From Pseudomonas sp. PA15(2017) (GTDB lineage: Bacteria > Pseudomonadota > Gammaproteobacteria > Pseudomonadales > Pseudomonadaceae), in contig NZ_MSXV01000001.1 in the NCBI RefSeq assembly GCF_001945395.1, positions 1 to 64,000 on the forward strand: a DNA stretch of 64,000 bases, in the 5' to 3' direction. Numbering within the stretch: position 1 is the first letter of the stretch; every line of letters starts with the position of its first letter. The notes below the pieces were generated by a model, which was given only the letters and a program-made list of their open reading frames with translations, searched no databases and was not told the origin of the DNA. The translations under genes and the position numbers were made by a program. Below, in pieces: positions 20,885 through 36,249 of the stretch.

Positions 20885-22075
20885 TTAATCCGCCTGACGA
20901 CGCAGGAATGCCGGAATGTCCAGGTAATCCAGGTCGTCCTGCGGGTTCATTTTTGCCGCAGTGGCTGCGCCACCGTGGCTCTGACGCTGAACGGTCGGGC
21001 GCTCGTAGTCCTTGTAGTTGACGTTCTGCTCGGCGCGAACCGGAGCGGCTACCGGGGCTACGGCTTGAGCTGCAGCTACCTGCACGGTGTTGTCGACCAC
21101 CTTCACCGGTTTTTCCATGCGCGCACCCAGGCCGGTTGCGACCACGGTGACGTGCAGCTCGTCACGCATATCCGGATCGATCACGGTACCGACCTTGACG
21201 GTGGCGTGCTCGGAAGCGAACTGTTCGATGATGTTACCCACATCGGAATACTCACCCAGGGACAGATCCGGGCCAGCGGTGATGTTCACCAGGATGCCAC
21301 GGGCGCCCTGCAGGTTGACGTCTTCGAGCAGCGGGTTGCGGATGGCCGCTTCGGTGGCTTCACGCGCACGGTTCGGGCCGCTGGCGCAGCCGGTGCCCAT
21401 CATCGCCATACCCATTTCGCTCATCACGGTCTTCACGTCGGCGAAGTCGACGTTGATCATGCCCGGACGCTTGATGATGTCGGAGATACCGCGAACGGCA
21501 CCGCTCAGCACGTCGTCGGCCTTGGAGAAGGCGGACAGCAGGCTGGCGTCCTTGCCGAGAATGGTCAGCAGCTTCTCGTTGGGGATGGTGATCAGCGAGT
21601 CGACGCTTTCCTGCAGCGCGCGGATGCCTTCGTCGGCGATCTGCATGCGCTTGCGGCCCTCGAACGGGAACGGACGGGTCACCACCGCAACGGTGAGGAT
21701 GCCCAGCTCCTTGGCCACTTCGGCGATCACAGGCGCTGCACCGGTACCGGTACCGCCGCCCATGCCGGTGGTGATGAACACCATGTCGCAGCCCTGCAGC
21801 ACTTCGGCGATGCGCTCACGGTCTTCGATGGCGGCCTGACGACCGACTTCCGGGTTGGCGCCAGCGCCGAGACCCTTGGTAACGCCGGTACCGAGTTGCA
21901 GCACGGTACGTGCGCCGATGTTCTTCAGTGCCTGAGCATCGGTGTTGGCGCAGATGAATTCGACGCCTTCGATGTTGCTCTTGGCCATGTGGTTGACTGC
22001 GTTGCCACCGCCACCACCGACACCGATAACCTTGATGACCGCGCTTTGCGGAAGGTTGTCTACGAGTTCAAACAT
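20885..22075 (-). CDS. ftsZ: Cell division GTPase FtsZ
   Basis: FtsZ is the tubulin homologue that forms the cytokinetic ring. The 396-residue protein has the GTP-binding tubulin signature GGGTGTGAAP (about residues 107-116). The N-terminal VIGVGGGGGNAVNHM motif, the T7 synergy loop (NVDFADVKTVM) and a flexible linker from about residue 318 follow. The C-terminal conserved peptide LDYLDIPAFLRRQ binds FtsA and ZipA. It is the last gene of the dcw cluster before lpxC and follows ftsA after 77 bp. Confidence 0.97.
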   Translation of the reverse strand: MFELVDNLPQSAVIKVIGVGGGGGNAVNHMAKSNIEGVEFICANTDAQALKNIGARTVLQLGTGVTKGLGAGANPEVGRQAAIEDRERIAEVLQGCDMVFITTGMGGGTGTGAAPVIAEVAKELGILTVAVVTRPFPFEGRKRMQIADEGIRALQESVDSLITIPNEKLLTILGKDASLLSAFSKADDVLSGAVRGISDIIKRPGMINVDFADVKTVMSEMGMAMMGTGCASGPNRAREATEAAIRNPLLEDVNLQGARGILVNITAGPDLSLGEYSDVGNIIEQFASEHATVKVGTVIDPDMRDELHVTVVATGLGARMEKPVKVVDNTVQVAAAQAVAPVAAPVRAEQNVNYKDYERPTVQRQSHGGAATAAKMNPQDDLDYLDIPAFLRRQAD

Positions 22076-22152
22076 GGTCTCTCTCCTGTATTTTCTAGTT
22101 TTTAACGCCTACTGCCGGTGACGCCGCACACGCCCGTGCCGCGTCGCCCACA

Positions 22153-23400
22153 TTAGAAATTGCCCTGGATCCAGCGTTTGAGCCGCTCCAGAACCGGTGC
22201 CTTGGTTTCATCACCGTACCCGCCATTGCCGGGCATCGGGATGTCGTCGGACTGCTTGCGCAGGCCATACATCAACAGGCCAACACCCGTCGAGTAAATC
22301 GGGTTGCGGACCACGTCGCTGAGCCCCTTGACGCTGTGGGGCACACCGAGGCGAACCGGCATGTGGAAAATCTCTTCGGCCAGCTCTACCGCGCCTTCCA
22401 TCTTCGCCGTACCACCGGTGAGCACGATGCCCGCCGGGATCAGATCCTCGTAGCCACTGCGGCGCAGCTCGGCCTGGATCAGGGTGAACAGCTCGTCGTA
22501 ACGCGGCTCGACCACTTCGGCCAGGGACTGGCGCGACAGGTCGCGCGGCGGACGATCACCGACGCTCGGCACCTTGATGGTTTCGCCGGCACCGGCCAGT
22601 TTGGCCAGGGCGCAGGCATAACGGATCTTGATCTCTTCGGCGTACTGGGTCGGCGTACGCAGCGCCATGGCGATATCGTTGGTGACCTGGTCGCCGGCGA
22701 TCGGGATCACCGCGGTATGACGGATCGCGCCTTCGGTGAAGATGCAGATGTCGGTGGTGCCGCCGCCGATATCGACCAGGCATACGCCCAGCTCCTTCTC
22801 GTCATCGGTCAGCACCGCATACGCGGAAGCCAACTGCTCGAGGATGATGTCGTCGACTTCCAGGCCGCAGCGGCGCACGCACTTCTCGATGTTCTGCGCC
22901 GCGTTCACCGCGCAGGTGACCACGTGTACCTTGGCTTCCAGACGCACGCCGGACATACCCAGTGGCTCGCGCACGCCTTCCTGGTTATCGATCACGTAAT
23001 CCTGCGGCAGGGTATGCAGCACACGCTGGTCGGCAGGAATGGCCACCGCCTGGGCGGCGTCCAGCACGCGCTCCAGGTCGGCGTTGCTGACCTCACGATC
23101 ACGGATGGCGACGATACCGTGGCTGTTCAGGCTGCGGATGTGATTGCCGGCCACGCCGACGAATGCCGAGTGGATGCGGCAGCCGGCCATCAGCTGGGCC
23201 TCTTCGACCGCACGCTGGATCGACGCCACGGTGGACTCGATGTTGACCACCACGCCCTTCTTCAGGCCGCGCGATGGGTGAGTACCGATGCCGACGATTT
23301 CCAGCTGACCATCAGCGGTCACTTCGCCTACCAGCGCCACCACCTTGGAGGTACCGATGTCGAGGCCGACGATCATCTTGCCGCTCTGCACGTTTGCCAT
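22153..23400 (-). CDS. ftsA: Cell division protein FtsA
   Basis: FtsA is an actin-like ATPase that tethers FtsZ filaments to the membrane. The 415-residue protein has the phosphate-1 motif VGLDIGTSKVVALVGE at the N-terminus, the SHS2-like 1C subdomain and the phosphate-2 segment LVDIGGGTTDICIF. It ends in an amphipathic membrane-targeting helix (VLERLKRWIQGNF). The gene lies 22 bp after ftsQ and 77 bp before ftsZ, the classical dcw order. Confidence 0.96.
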   Translation of the reverse strand: MANVQSGKMIVGLDIGTSKVVALVGEVTADGQLEIVGIGTHPSRGLKKGVVVNIESTVASIQRAVEEAQLMAGCRIHSAFVGVAGNHIRSLNSHGIVAIRDREVSNADLERVLDAAQAVAIPADQRVLHTLPQDYVIDNQEGVREPLGMSGVRLEAKVHVVTCAVNAAQNIEKCVRRCGLEVDDIILEQLASAYAVLTDDEKELGVCLVDIGGGTTDICIFTEGAIRHTAVIPIAGDQVTNDIAMALRTPTQYAEEIKIRYACALAKLAGAGETIKVPSVGDRPPRDLSRQSLAEVVEPRYDELFTLIQAELRRSGYEDLIPAGIVLTGGTAKMEGAVELAEEIFHMPVRLGVPHSVKGLSDVVRNPIYSTGVGLLMYGLRKQSDDIPMPGNGGYGDETKAPVLERLKRWIQGNF

Positions 23401-23422
23401 GTTTCCTGCCTTCTCTCTCTAT

Positions 23423-24277
23423 TCACTGCACCGCAGCGGTATCGACCGCTGCCGATGCCGGCGGCTCGCGCCACGCGACGGCCAAGCCGTTGGCGTAGCG
23501 CAGATCGACCCGCGCGATGTTGTCTTTCTGATCCTTCAGCGCCTTGCTGTAGATGGCGCCGAAACGACGTATTTTTTCCACCAGATGGTCGCGCCCCAGC
23601 AGCACCTCGATCCCCTGCCCCGTGGACAGGAACCAGCTACCACGCTCACGCAGCTCCAGGCGTGCCACGGTGAACCCCATTGGGCGCAGCATCTGGCTCA
23701 GCACCTGATACTGCTGCATCACTTGTTGCTGGGCCCGCTTCGGGCCATACAGTTGCGGCAAATTCTCGTAATGCGTCAGTTCCCTGGGCGCGAACGCCTG
23801 GCCCTGGTTGTTGATCAGCGCCTCGTTGCCCCAGCGAGCGATCGGCAGTTGCTCTTCCAGTTTCACCACCACCTGATCGGGCCACACGCGGCGAACTTCG
23901 GCGTGGGCGATCCATGGCATCTGCTCCAGTTCGTGGCGCATACCGACAAGGTCGACACTGAAGAAGCTTGCACTGACAAAAGGTTCAATGCGTTGTTGCA
24001 CCGATTGCTGGCTGATGTAGCTCAGGTCGCCCTCCACACTGATCTTGGCGATCGGCCGATCGGCGTAAGGCAGCAGGCGCAACGACAGTTCATAGGCGCC
24101 GAAGCCCAGTACCAGCAGCATTACCGGCCAGGTCAGACGCTTGAACAGGCTGAAGTTCGGTCGCGGCAGGCGCACACTGATCGGCTCCTTGGCCACCAGG
24201 CGGCTCGCACCACGCGGCACGGCCTTGCCGCGTACCGGCGTGCCTGAACCTGGCTGATGACGAAGGATGGCGCCCAT
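23423..24277 (-). CDS. ftsQ: Cell division protein FtsQ
   Basis: FtsQ is the bitopic divisome scaffold that links FtsB/FtsL to the ring. The 284-residue protein has a basic cytoplasmic N-terminus and one membrane helix (about residues 48-68, [17 protein letters not shown]). A POTRA domain ([19 protein letters not shown] onward) and the beta domain containing [19 protein letters not shown] follow. It begins 2 nt after the ddlB stop, so translation is probably coupled. Confidence 0.94.
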   Translation of the reverse strand: MGAILRHQPGSGTPVRGKAVPRGASRLVAKEPISVRLPRPNFSLFKRLTWPVMLLVLGFGAYELSLRLLPYADRPIAKISVEGDLSYISQQSVQQRIEPFVSASFFSVDLVGMRHELEQMPWIAHAEVRRVWPDQVVVKLEEQLPIARWGNEALINNQGQAFAPRELTHYENLPQLYGPKRAQQQVMQQYQVLSQMLRPMGFTVARLELRERGSWFLSTGQGIEVLLGRDHLVEKIRRFGAIYSKALKDQKDNIARVDLRYANGLAVAWREPPASAAVDTAAVQ

Positions 24278-24279
24278 GC

Positions 24280-26667
<2,388 letters not shown>

Positions 26668-26675
<8 letters not shown>

Positions 26676-27738
26676 GGGCCACCTCCAGGCAGACATCGAC
26701 GACGGTACGGGTAGCATCGGGCTTGGCCAGGCGACGTGCGGTGCTGGCCATTTGTTTGAGTCGTTCGGGGTGCATCAAGACCTCGGTCAGCTGCGCTGCC
26801 AGATCGGCAGCGTCAGTGGAGCGTTGTGGCAGAAGAACGGCGGCACCGTCCTTCGCGAGATAGCTGGCGTTACGCGTCTGATGGTCGTCGATCGCGTGGG
26901 GCAACGGCACCAGGAAAGCCGGCAGGCCGGCGGCAGCCAGTTCGCTGACGGTCAGCGCACCGGAGCGGCAGACCACCAGGTCGGCCCAGGCGTAGGCGCG
27001 GGCCATGTCGCCGATAAAGGGCGCGACCTGCGCTTCGACGCCCGCTGCGTTGTATCGTTCGCCGGTCACCTCGGCGTGTTGCTTGCCGGCCTGATGGAAG
27101 ACTTCCGGGCGCAGGTCGACAGAAACCTGCGCCAGCGCTTGCGGCAGCAATTTGTTGAGCGGTTCGGCACCCAGGCTGCCACCCAGAATCAGCAGGCGTG
27201 GCCGACGACCGGTCAGCGTATCGCGGGGCGTTTCCAGGAACAGCTCTTCGCGTACCGGGTTGCCGGTGGTGCGGCGCTTGTCCGACGCGGCGAAGGTGTC
27301 GGGGAAAGCCTCGCAGACCCGGCTGGCGAATGCCACCAGACTGCGATTGGCGGTACCGGCCACGGCATTCTGCTCGTGAATGATCAGCGGCACGCCGGCC
27401 AGCTTCGCCGCCAGGCCGCCCGGACCGGTCACGTAGCCGCCCATGCCGAGCACGCAGACCGGCTGCAGTTCGCGCACCACCTTGCGGGCCTGGAACAGCG
27501 CCTTGAGCAGTTGCAGCGGCGCCTTGAGCAGCGACAGCTTGCCCTTGCCGCGCAGGCCAGTGACATTGATCAGGTGCAGCGGCAGCCCGGCAGCCGGAAC
27601 CAGTTCATTCTCGATACCGCGCGGCGTACCCAGCCAGTGCACGCGATAGCCGCGTGCCTGGAATTCACGGGCGCAGGCCAGCGCCGGGAACACATGGCCG
27701 CCGGTGCCGCCCGCCATGATCAACACGTTAGCGGACAT
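26668..27738 (-). CDS. murG: Lipid II synthase MurG (GlcNAc transferase)
   Basis: MurG is the peripheral inner-membrane glycosyltransferase that converts lipid I to lipid II. The 356-residue GT-B protein opens with [14 protein letters not shown], the first G loop. It also has the second G loop [16 protein letters not shown] and the UDP-GlcNAc signature [18 protein letters not shown]. The ATG at 27738 has a strong GGGAGG upstream and lies inside the 3' end of ftsW (11-nt overlap). The longer open frame is not supported. Confidence 0.95.
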
Positions 27739-28948
27739 ACTGCACCTCCCGCTCGGGCTCGGGGAAGTCGCTCTCGTCGAACTCGACGTCTTCGCTGCCC
27801 AGACCATTGCGCGCTTCCCACTCGATGCGCAGCAACAGCGCCAGGCTGACGCAGCAGATCACCAGGGAGCTGCCGCCATAACTCAGGAACGGCAGGGTCA
27901 ATCCCTTGGTGGGTAAAAGACCGATATTCACGCCGATGTTGATCAGGAACTGGCCGATCCACAGGAAGCCCAGGCCGAAAGCCACATAGGCCGAGAAGAA
28001 CTGCTTGGCCTTCTCGGCCCACAGGCCGATGTACAAGGCGCGCACGCTGACGAACACGAACAGGCCGACGGTTGCCAGCGCACCGACCAGGCCCAGCTCC
28101 TCGGCCAGCACGGAGAACACGAAGTCGGTGTGCGCTTCGGGCAGGTAGAACTGCTTCTGAATGCTGTTGCCCAGACCGACACCCAGCCATTCGCCACGCC
28201 CGAAGGCGATCAGCGCCTGGGTCAGCTGGTAGCCGGAACCGTACTGGTCGGCCCAAGGGTCGGTGAAGGTGATCAGGCGCTGCAGGCGGTACTCCTGGCT
28301 CTGCACCAGCACGAATACCGCGCCAACCGCCAGAGCGACCATCAGCAGGAAACGGAACAAGCCGACGCCACCGAGGAACAGCATGGCCATGGCCGCGCCC
28401 ATCATCACCACGGTCGCCCCGAAGTCGGGCTCGAGCAGCAGCAAGAAGGCCATGGGCAGCAACACTACGAACGGCTTGAAGAAGCCCGCCCAGCTTTCGC
28501 GCACCTCTTCTTGGCGACGTACCAGGTAGCCGGCGAGATAGAGCACCACGAAAACCTTGGCGATCTCGGAAGGCTGAATGTTGAACGCGCCGAAACCGAT
28601 CCAGCGCTTGGCACCGTTGACCTCGCGACCGATGCCGGGCAGCAGCACCAATACCAGCAGAACCACGGCCACCAGCAGCAGCAACCAGCTGTGGCGCTGC
28701 CAGGTGGCCAGCGGAACCATCAGCACCACGCCTGCAACGCCCAGGCCGATGGCCAGGTAAATCAGGTGGCGGATCATGTAATACAGCGGGCTGCCGGTGT
28801 TCACCGCTGCCACCTCGGTGGACGCCGAGGAAATCATCACCAGGCCGAGGCCGAGCAGCGCCAGGCAGCCGGCGAGCATCGGGAAGTCCATGTCCAGGCC
28901 ACGACGGCTGAACAACGGGGACGGGTATGGGCGCAGGAAGGACAGCAT
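27728..28948 (-). CDS. ftsW: Septal SEDS peptidoglycan glycosyltransferase FtsW
   Basis: FtsW polymerises lipid II at the septum together with FtsI. The 406-residue protein has about ten membrane segments and the SEDS signatures GAKRWIGFGAFNIQPSEIAKV, EPDFGATVV and the C-terminal GLTLPFLSYGGSSLV. The ATG at 28948 overlaps the murD stop by one nucleotide (TGATG). The open frame extends about 78 codons further into murD but is not a credible start. Confidence 0.95.
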   Translation of the reverse strand: MLSFLRPYPSPLFSRRGLDMDFPMLAGCLALLGLGLVMISSASTEVAAVNTGSPLYYMIRHLIYLAIGLGVAGVVLMVPLATWQRHSWLLLLVAVVLLVLVLLPGIGREVNGAKRWIGFGAFNIQPSEIAKVFVVLYLAGYLVRRQEEVRESWAGFFKPFVVLLPMAFLLLLEPDFGATVVMMGAAMAMLFLGGVGLFRFLLMVALAVGAVFVLVQSQEYRLQRLITFTDPWADQYGSGYQLTQALIAFGRGEWLGVGLGNSIQKQFYLPEAHTDFVFSVLAEELGLVGALATVGLFVFVSVRALYIGLWAEKAKQFFSAYVAFGLGFLWIGQFLINIGVNIGLLPTKGLTLPFLSYGGSSLVICCVSLALLLRIEWEARNGLGSEDVEFDESDFPEPEREVQYVR

Positions 28949-30294
28949 CAGACGAGCGCCTCCACGGCCTGGGCGAACAGACGCCCGCGTTCTTCGAAAT
29001 TCCTGAACATGTCCAGGCTCGCGCAGGCCGGCGACAGCAGCACCGCATCGCCACTCCGGGCGAGCACGGCAGCCTGTTCGACGGCAGCCTGCAGGCTGTC
29101 GACGCGCACGATGTCCAGGGTGCCGTCGAGTACCGCGGCCAGTTTGTCGGCGTCGCGGCCGAGCAGCACCACGGCCCGGCAATGGGCTGCCACCGGCTGG
29201 CGCAGGCTGGAGAAATCGGCGCCCTTGCCGTCGCCACCAGCGATCAGCACCAGCTTGCCGGCGATATCGGCGCCCAGGCCCTCGATGGCTGCCAGTGCAG
29301 CGCCGACGTTGGTGGCCTTGGAGTCGTCGTAGTAGCTCACGCCGTTGCGCTCACCCACCCATTGGCAGCGGTGCGCCAGGCCGGTGAAGGCCTTGAGGGT
29401 GTCGAGCATGGTGGCCATCGGCAGGCCCACGGCATGGCCGAGCGCCAGCGCTGCCAGGGCATTGGACTGGTTATGGGCGCCACGCACCTTCAGCTCGCGC
29501 ACCGGCAGCAGCGCGTCGAACTGATAGGCCAGGTGCTTTTCGCCATTTTCCTCGAGCAGGCCGAAACGTTTGAAGTCCGGCCTGCCGAGGCCGAAGCTCC
29601 AGCACGGCACCTGGTCGGCGATCATCGGCCGCGACAGCGGATCGTCACGATTGACCACCACTTGCCGCGCGCCGCGGAAGATGCGGTGCTTGGCCAGGTG
29701 ATAAGCCGGCAGATCGGCGTAGCGATCCATGTGGTCTTCACTGACGTTCAGGCAGGTGGCCACTTCGGCGTTGAGCAGCTCGGTGGTTTCCAGCTGGAAG
29801 CTGGACAGCTCGATGACGTAAAGCTCGACATCGTCGGCGAGCAGATCCAGCGCCGGCATACCCAGGTTGCCGCCCACGGCGACCTTGCGCCCTGCCGCTG
29901 CCGCCATCTCACCTACCAGGGTGGTCACGGTGCTCTTGGCGTTGGAGCCGGTGATGGCGATGATCGGCGCCTTCGCCGCGCGGGCGAACAGGCCGATATC
30001 GCCGGACAGCTTGGCGCCGCGCCTGGCCGCCTCCTGCAACGCCGGCGTGGCCACGGCCAGGCCGGGGCTGACCAGCAGTTCGCTGGCGCGGCTGAGGAAT
30101 TCCACGTCCAGCTCGCCACAACGCACTTCGACCCTCGGGAACTGTTCACGCAAGGTGCTCAGCTCCGGCGGATTGGCACGGGTGTCGACCACGGCGAAGC
30201 GCACGCCCTGGCGCGCGAGGTAGCGCACCAGGGACATGCCGCTCTTGCCGAGGCCGACAACGATGCGGAATTGGTCGGAAGCGATCAGGCTCAT
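28948..30294 (-). CDS. murD: UDP-N-acetylmuramoyl-L-alanine--D-glutamate ligase
   Basis: MurD adds D-glutamate to UDP-MurNAc-L-Ala. The 448-residue protein has the N-terminal VGLGKSGMSLVRYLARQG nucleotide-like domain, the P-loop ITGSNAKSTVTTLVGEMA and the central motif LNVSEDHMDRYADL with catalytic residues. The C-terminal domain includes YYDDSKATNVGAALAA. It lies between mraY (7 bp upstream) and ftsW. Confidence 0.95.
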   Translation of the reverse strand: MSLIASDQFRIVVGLGKSGMSLVRYLARQGVRFAVVDTRANPPELSTLREQFPRVEVRCGELDVEFLSRASELLVSPGLAVATPALQEAARRGAKLSGDIGLFARAAKAPIIAITGSNAKSTVTTLVGEMAAAAGRKVAVGGNLGMPALDLLADDVELYVIELSSFQLETTELLNAEVATCLNVSEDHMDRYADLPAYHLAKHRIFRGARQVVVNRDDPLSRPMIADQVPCWSFGLGRPDFKRFGLLEENGEKHLAYQFDALLPVRELKVRGAHNQSNALAALALGHAVGLPMATMLDTLKAFTGLAHRCQWVGERNGVSYYDDSKATNVGAALAAIEGLGADIAGKLVLIAGGDGKGADFSSLRQPVAAHCRAVVLLGRDADKLAAVLDGTLDIVRVDSLQAAVEQAAVLARSGDAVLLSPACASLDMFRNFEERGRLFAQAVEALV

Positions 30295-30301
30295 GCTGTC
30301 C

Positions 30302-31384
30302 TCAACGCAGTTTCAAAGTAGCGAGGCCGATCAACACCAGAATGACGGTGATGATCCAGAAACGAACGATGACCCGTGGCTCGGGCCAACCCTTCAACTC
30401 GAAATGGTGGTGAATCGGTGCCATGCGGAACACGCGCTTGCCGGTCAGCTTGAAACTGGCGACCTGGATGATCACTGATAGGGTTTCCATCACGAACACG
30501 CCGCCCATGATGAACAGGACGATTTCCTGGCGCACGATCACGGCGATGGTGCCCAGCGCAGCGCCCAACGCCAGCGCACCCACGTCGCCCATGAACACCT
30601 GCGCCGGGTAGGTGTTGAACCACAGAAAGCCCAGGCCGGCGCCAATCAGCGCGCCGCAGAACACGATCAGTTCGCCAGCACCCGGCACATAGGGAATCAG
30701 CAGGTATTCGGAGAAATTCACGTTACCCGACAGGTAGCAGAAGATGCCCAGGGCGCCGCCGACCATCACGGTAGGCAGGATCGCCAGGCCGTCGAGGCCG
30801 TCGGTGAGGTTCACCGCGTTGCTGGAGCCGACGATGACGAAATAGGTCAGCACCACGAAGCCGATGCCCAGGGGAATGCTGACGTCCTTGAGCAGCGGCA
30901 CGATCAGGGTAGTTTCGATCGGCGTCTGCGCAGTCATATAAAGGAAGACGGCCGCGCCGACGCCGAACACCGATTGCCAGAAGTATTTCCAGCGGCTCGG
31001 CAGGCCGCGCGAGTCCTTCTCGATCACCTTGCGGTAGTCGTCGACCCAGCCGATGGCGCCGAACAGCAGCGTGACGATCAGCACCACCCACACGTAGCGA
31101 TTGCTCAGGTCAGCCCACAGCAGGGTGCTGATGGCGATGGCCGAGAGGATCAGCGCGCCGCCCATGGTCGGCGTGCCCTTCTTGGAGAGGTGCGACTGCG
31201 GGCCGTCGTTGCGCACGGCCTGGCCGATCTGGCGGATCTGCAGGGTACGAATCATCCAGGGGCCGAGGAACAGCGCCAACGCGAGCGCCGTCAGCACACC
31301 GAGAATCCCGCGCAGGGTCAGGTACTGAAAGACCGCGAAGCCCTTGTGGAACTGTTGCAGATACTCTGCCAGCAGCAGCAGCAT
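30302..31384 (-). CDS. mraY: Phospho-N-acetylmuramoyl-pentapeptide transferase MraY
   Basis: MraY makes lipid I from UDP-MurNAc-pentapeptide and undecaprenyl phosphate. The 360-residue protein has about ten membrane helices. It carries the magnesium/substrate motifs GWVDDYRK (aspartate pair), [13 protein letters not shown] and [15 protein letters not shown], plus the C-terminal [14 protein letters not shown]. Its ATG abuts the murF stop with no spacer, which suggests coupled translation. Confidence 0.96.
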   Translation of the reverse strand: MLLLLAEYLQQFHKGFAVFQYLTLRGILGVLTALALALFLGPWMIRTLQIRQIGQAVRNDGPQSHLSKKGTPTMGGALILSAIAISTLLWADLSNRYVWVVLIVTLLFGAIGWVDDYRKVIEKDSRGLPSRWKYFWQSVFGVGAAVFLYMTAQTPIETTLIVPLLKDVSIPLGIGFVVLTYFVIVGSSNAVNLTDGLDGLAILPTVMVGGALGIFCYLSGNVNFSEYLLIPYVPGAGELIVFCGALIGAGLGFLWFNTYPAQVFMGDVGALALGAALGTIAVIVRQEIVLFIMGGVFVMETLSVIIQVASFKLTGKRVFRMAPIHHHFELKGWPEPRVIVRFWIITVILVLIGLATLKLR

Positions 31385-32764
31385 TTAGTGACTCTCCCCA
31401 CTGTCGCCACACAGCGCGGCGACGACTTTTTCCATCGCGGCGCTGCGTGAACCTTTAATTAGAATGGTGCTGTCGCCGGGCTCGGCGCGTACCGCGTCGA
31501 TCAGCGCGGCCTGGTCGGCGAAATGCCGCGCCCCGGCGCCAAAGGCCTGCACGGCATGTTTCATCTGAGGGCCGACCGCATAGAGCAAATCGGCCTTGCC
31601 GACTGCGTAGTCGCCCACGTCGCGATGGCCCTGCTCGGACCACGCGCCCAGCTCGCCGATGTCGCCCAGCACCAGCACCTTGCGACCGGAGAAGCCGGCA
31701 AGGATGTCGATGGCGGCGCAGATCGAAGCCGGGTTGGCGTTGTAGGTGTCGTCGATGACCCGGGCGCCGTTCTGCGCCAATTGCGCGACGGCACGGCCCT
31801 TGACCGGCAACAGGCTCTCGAGGCCGTTCTTGATGGCCACCAGCGGTACCGCCAGGGCATGGGCGGCGGCGGCGGCGGCCAGTGCATTGGCCACGTTGTG
31901 CTCACCGAGCAGATTCAGTTGCACACGGGCCTGGCCTTCCTGGCAGAACAGCGTGAACGCCGGGCAGCCACGTGGGTCGCGGCTCAGCTCACTGGCATGG
32001 AAGTCGGCGCTGCTGTCGCGCAGGGCGAAGCTCAGCACGCGGCGACCGGCAGCGCGCTTGACCCAGCGCTCGAACGCCACGTCGTCACGGTTGAGCACGG
32101 CGATGCCCGCCTCACCCAGGCCTTCGAGGATTTCGCCCTTGGCCAGCACGATGTTTTCAGGACCGCCGAACTCACCCACATGGGCGTTGCCGGCGTTGGT
32201 AATGATGGCCACTTGCGGCTTGGTCAGGCCGACGGTGTAGGCGATCTCGCCGATGCCCGAGGCGCCCAGCTCGATGACGGCGCCAGTGTGCTTCGGGCCC
32301 AACTCCAGCAAGGTCAGCGGTACGCCCAGCTGATTGTTGAGGTTGCCGCGGGTGGCCAGCACGGCACCGCCATCCTGGGCGCAGGCGGCGCGCAGGATGG
32401 CAGCCAGCATTTCCTTGACAGTGGTCTTGCCGCTGGAGCCGGTCACGGCGGCCAGCAGGCCACCGTAGGCCTGACGATTGAGCGCGCCCAACTGGCCGAG
32501 CGCCAGGGTGGTGTCGGCAACCACCAGTTGTGGCAGGCCGACATCCGCGACCTCGCGCGTTACCAGCGCCGCGACCGCGCCCTTGGCAGCGACCTGGGCC
32601 AGGTAATCATGACCATCAAAACGCGGGCCGCTCAGGGCCACGAACAGCTGGCCCGGCAGGATGCTGCGGCTGTCGGTGCTGACGGCCGAGAAGGCACTGT
32701 CATCACCGACCACGCGACCGCTCAGGGCGCCGGCAACTTCGCTCAACCGCAATGCCTTAAGCAT
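31385..32764 (-). CDS. murF: UDP-N-acetylmuramoyl-tripeptide--D-alanyl-D-alanine ligase
   Basis: MurF attaches D-Ala-D-Ala, made by DdlB in the same cluster, to the UDP-MurNAc-tripeptide. The 459-residue protein shows the P-loop VTGSSGKTTVKEMLAAIL, the central ITNAGNAHVGEFGG motif and the C-terminal DDTYNANPASICAAID and LGDIGELGAW motifs of the family. The ATG at 32764 lies 8 nt inside the end of murE; a longer open frame would start within murE. Confidence 0.95.
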   Translation of the reverse strand: MLKALRLSEVAGALSGRVVGDDSAFSAVSTDSRSILPGQLFVALSGPRFDGHDYLAQVAAKGAVAALVTREVADVGLPQLVVADTTLALGQLGALNRQAYGGLLAAVTGSSGKTTVKEMLAAILRAACAQDGGAVLATRGNLNNQLGVPLTLLELGPKHTGAVIELGASGIGEIAYTVGLTKPQVAIITNAGNAHVGEFGGPENIVLAKGEILEGLGEAGIAVLNRDDVAFERWVKRAAGRRVLSFALRDSSADFHASELSRDPRGCPAFTLFCQEGQARVQLNLLGEHNVANALAAAAAAHALAVPLVAIKNGLESLLPVKGRAVAQLAQNGARVIDDTYNANPASICAAIDILAGFSGRKVLVLGDIGELGAWSEQGHRDVGDYAVGKADLLYAVGPQMKHAVQAFGAGARHFADQAALIDAVRAEPGDSTILIKGSRSAAMEKVVAALCGDSGESH

Positions 32765-34219
32765 GTGCCGCCTCCCATGCAGCCAGTGCACGACCGGCCT
32801 CCTGCAGATCGGAGAACGGCTGACGCACCCCGCCGATTTCCTGGTAATCCTCGTGGCCCTTACCGGCCAGTACGACTACATCGCCCACTTGAGCGTCGCC
32901 AATCAGTTGGGCGATGGCATTGCCACGACCGTGCATGAAGCTCACCTGCCCGGCATTGCGGAAACCACTGCGAATGTCGTCGAAGATCTGCACGGGCGAC
33001 TCGGAACGCGGATTGTCGTCGGTGACCAGCGCGGCATCGGCCAGGCGCTCGACCACTGCGGCCATCAGCGGGCGTTTGCCGCGATCACGGTCACCACCAC
33101 AGCCGAACAGGCACAGCAGACGGCCCGTCACGTGGGGGCGCAGCGCCCCCAGAACCTGCTCCAGGGCGTCCGGGGTGTGGGCGTAGTCGACGACGATCAG
33201 TGGTGCATCTTGACCGCCCAGGCGCTGCATGCGGCCAATAGGGCCCTGCAAGCGCGGCAGCACCTTGAGAATCTCGTCGAGCGGGTAATCCATGGCCACC
33301 AGCGCACCGACCACGGCAAGCAGGTTGCTGAGGTTGAAGCGGCCCAGCAGCGAGCTGCGCAGGCTGCCTTCGCCGCGCGGCGTAACCAGCGTGGCGCGCA
33401 CGCCCTGGTCATCGAAATGAATATCGCGGCAGAACAGGTAGGCGCTCGAATCCTGCAGGCTGTAGCCGATCAGCCGCGAGTCGCGCTCCTGGGCGGCCAG
33501 TTGGTGGCCCATGGCGTCATCCAGATTGATGACGCGAGCGCGCAAGCTCGGCCAGGCGAACAGCGCGGCCTTGGCAGCCTGGTAGGCCTCCATCGAACCG
33601 TGGTAATCGAGGTGATCGCGCGACAGGTTGGTGAACACCGCCACGTCGAAATCCAGTGCAGCAACGCGGCCCTGATGCAGGCCGTGGGACGACACTTCCA
33701 TGGCGATGGCGCGCGCGCCGTTCTTTTTCAGACCCGCCAGGGTCGCCTGCACGCCGATCGGATCCGGCGTGGTATGCAGGCCCTGGGCCAGCGCGCCATA
33801 GAAGCCGTTGCCGAGGGTGCCGACGATGCCGCACGGCTCACCGAGCAGGTCCAGGGCCTGGGCCAGCAACTGGCTGACGCTGGTCTTGCCGTTGGTGCCG
33901 GTGATGCCGACCATGTGCAGGCCGCGGCTCGGCTCACCGTAGAAGCGCCCGGCAATGGCCGACAGCTGCCCGGCCAGCCCTTTGATGGCGACCAGCTCGG
34001 CGCTTTCGGCGGTCATCGGCAGCGAGCCGTCGGTCTCGAAGGCGACCGCAGCGGCGCCACGGGAAATCGCGTCGGCGATATGCACGCGGCCATCCTGGCG
34101 AGTGCCGGGCACGGCCAGGAACAGGTCGCCAGGGCGCACCTGGCGGCTGTCGAGGGTCAGTTCACGGATCAACACGCCGCTACTGGCCTGGGGCAACAAC
34201 TGGTTCAATGGCATGGGCA

Positions 34220-34220
<1 letters not shown>
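32757..34220 (-). CDS. murE: UDP-MurNAc-L-Ala-D-Glu--meso-diaminopimelate ligase
   Basis: MurE adds the third residue of the stem peptide. The 487-residue protein has the P-loop GITGTNGKTSVSQLLAQAL, TNLSRDHLDYHGSM around the central motif and the C-terminal DDNPRSESP. The DNPR motif marks meso-diaminopimelate specificity, as expected for a Gram-negative. The ATG overlaps the ftsI stop (TGATG). A second ATG two codons in is also possible. Confidence 0.95.
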
Positions 34221-36245
<2,025 letters not shown>

Positions 36246-36249
<4 letters not shown>
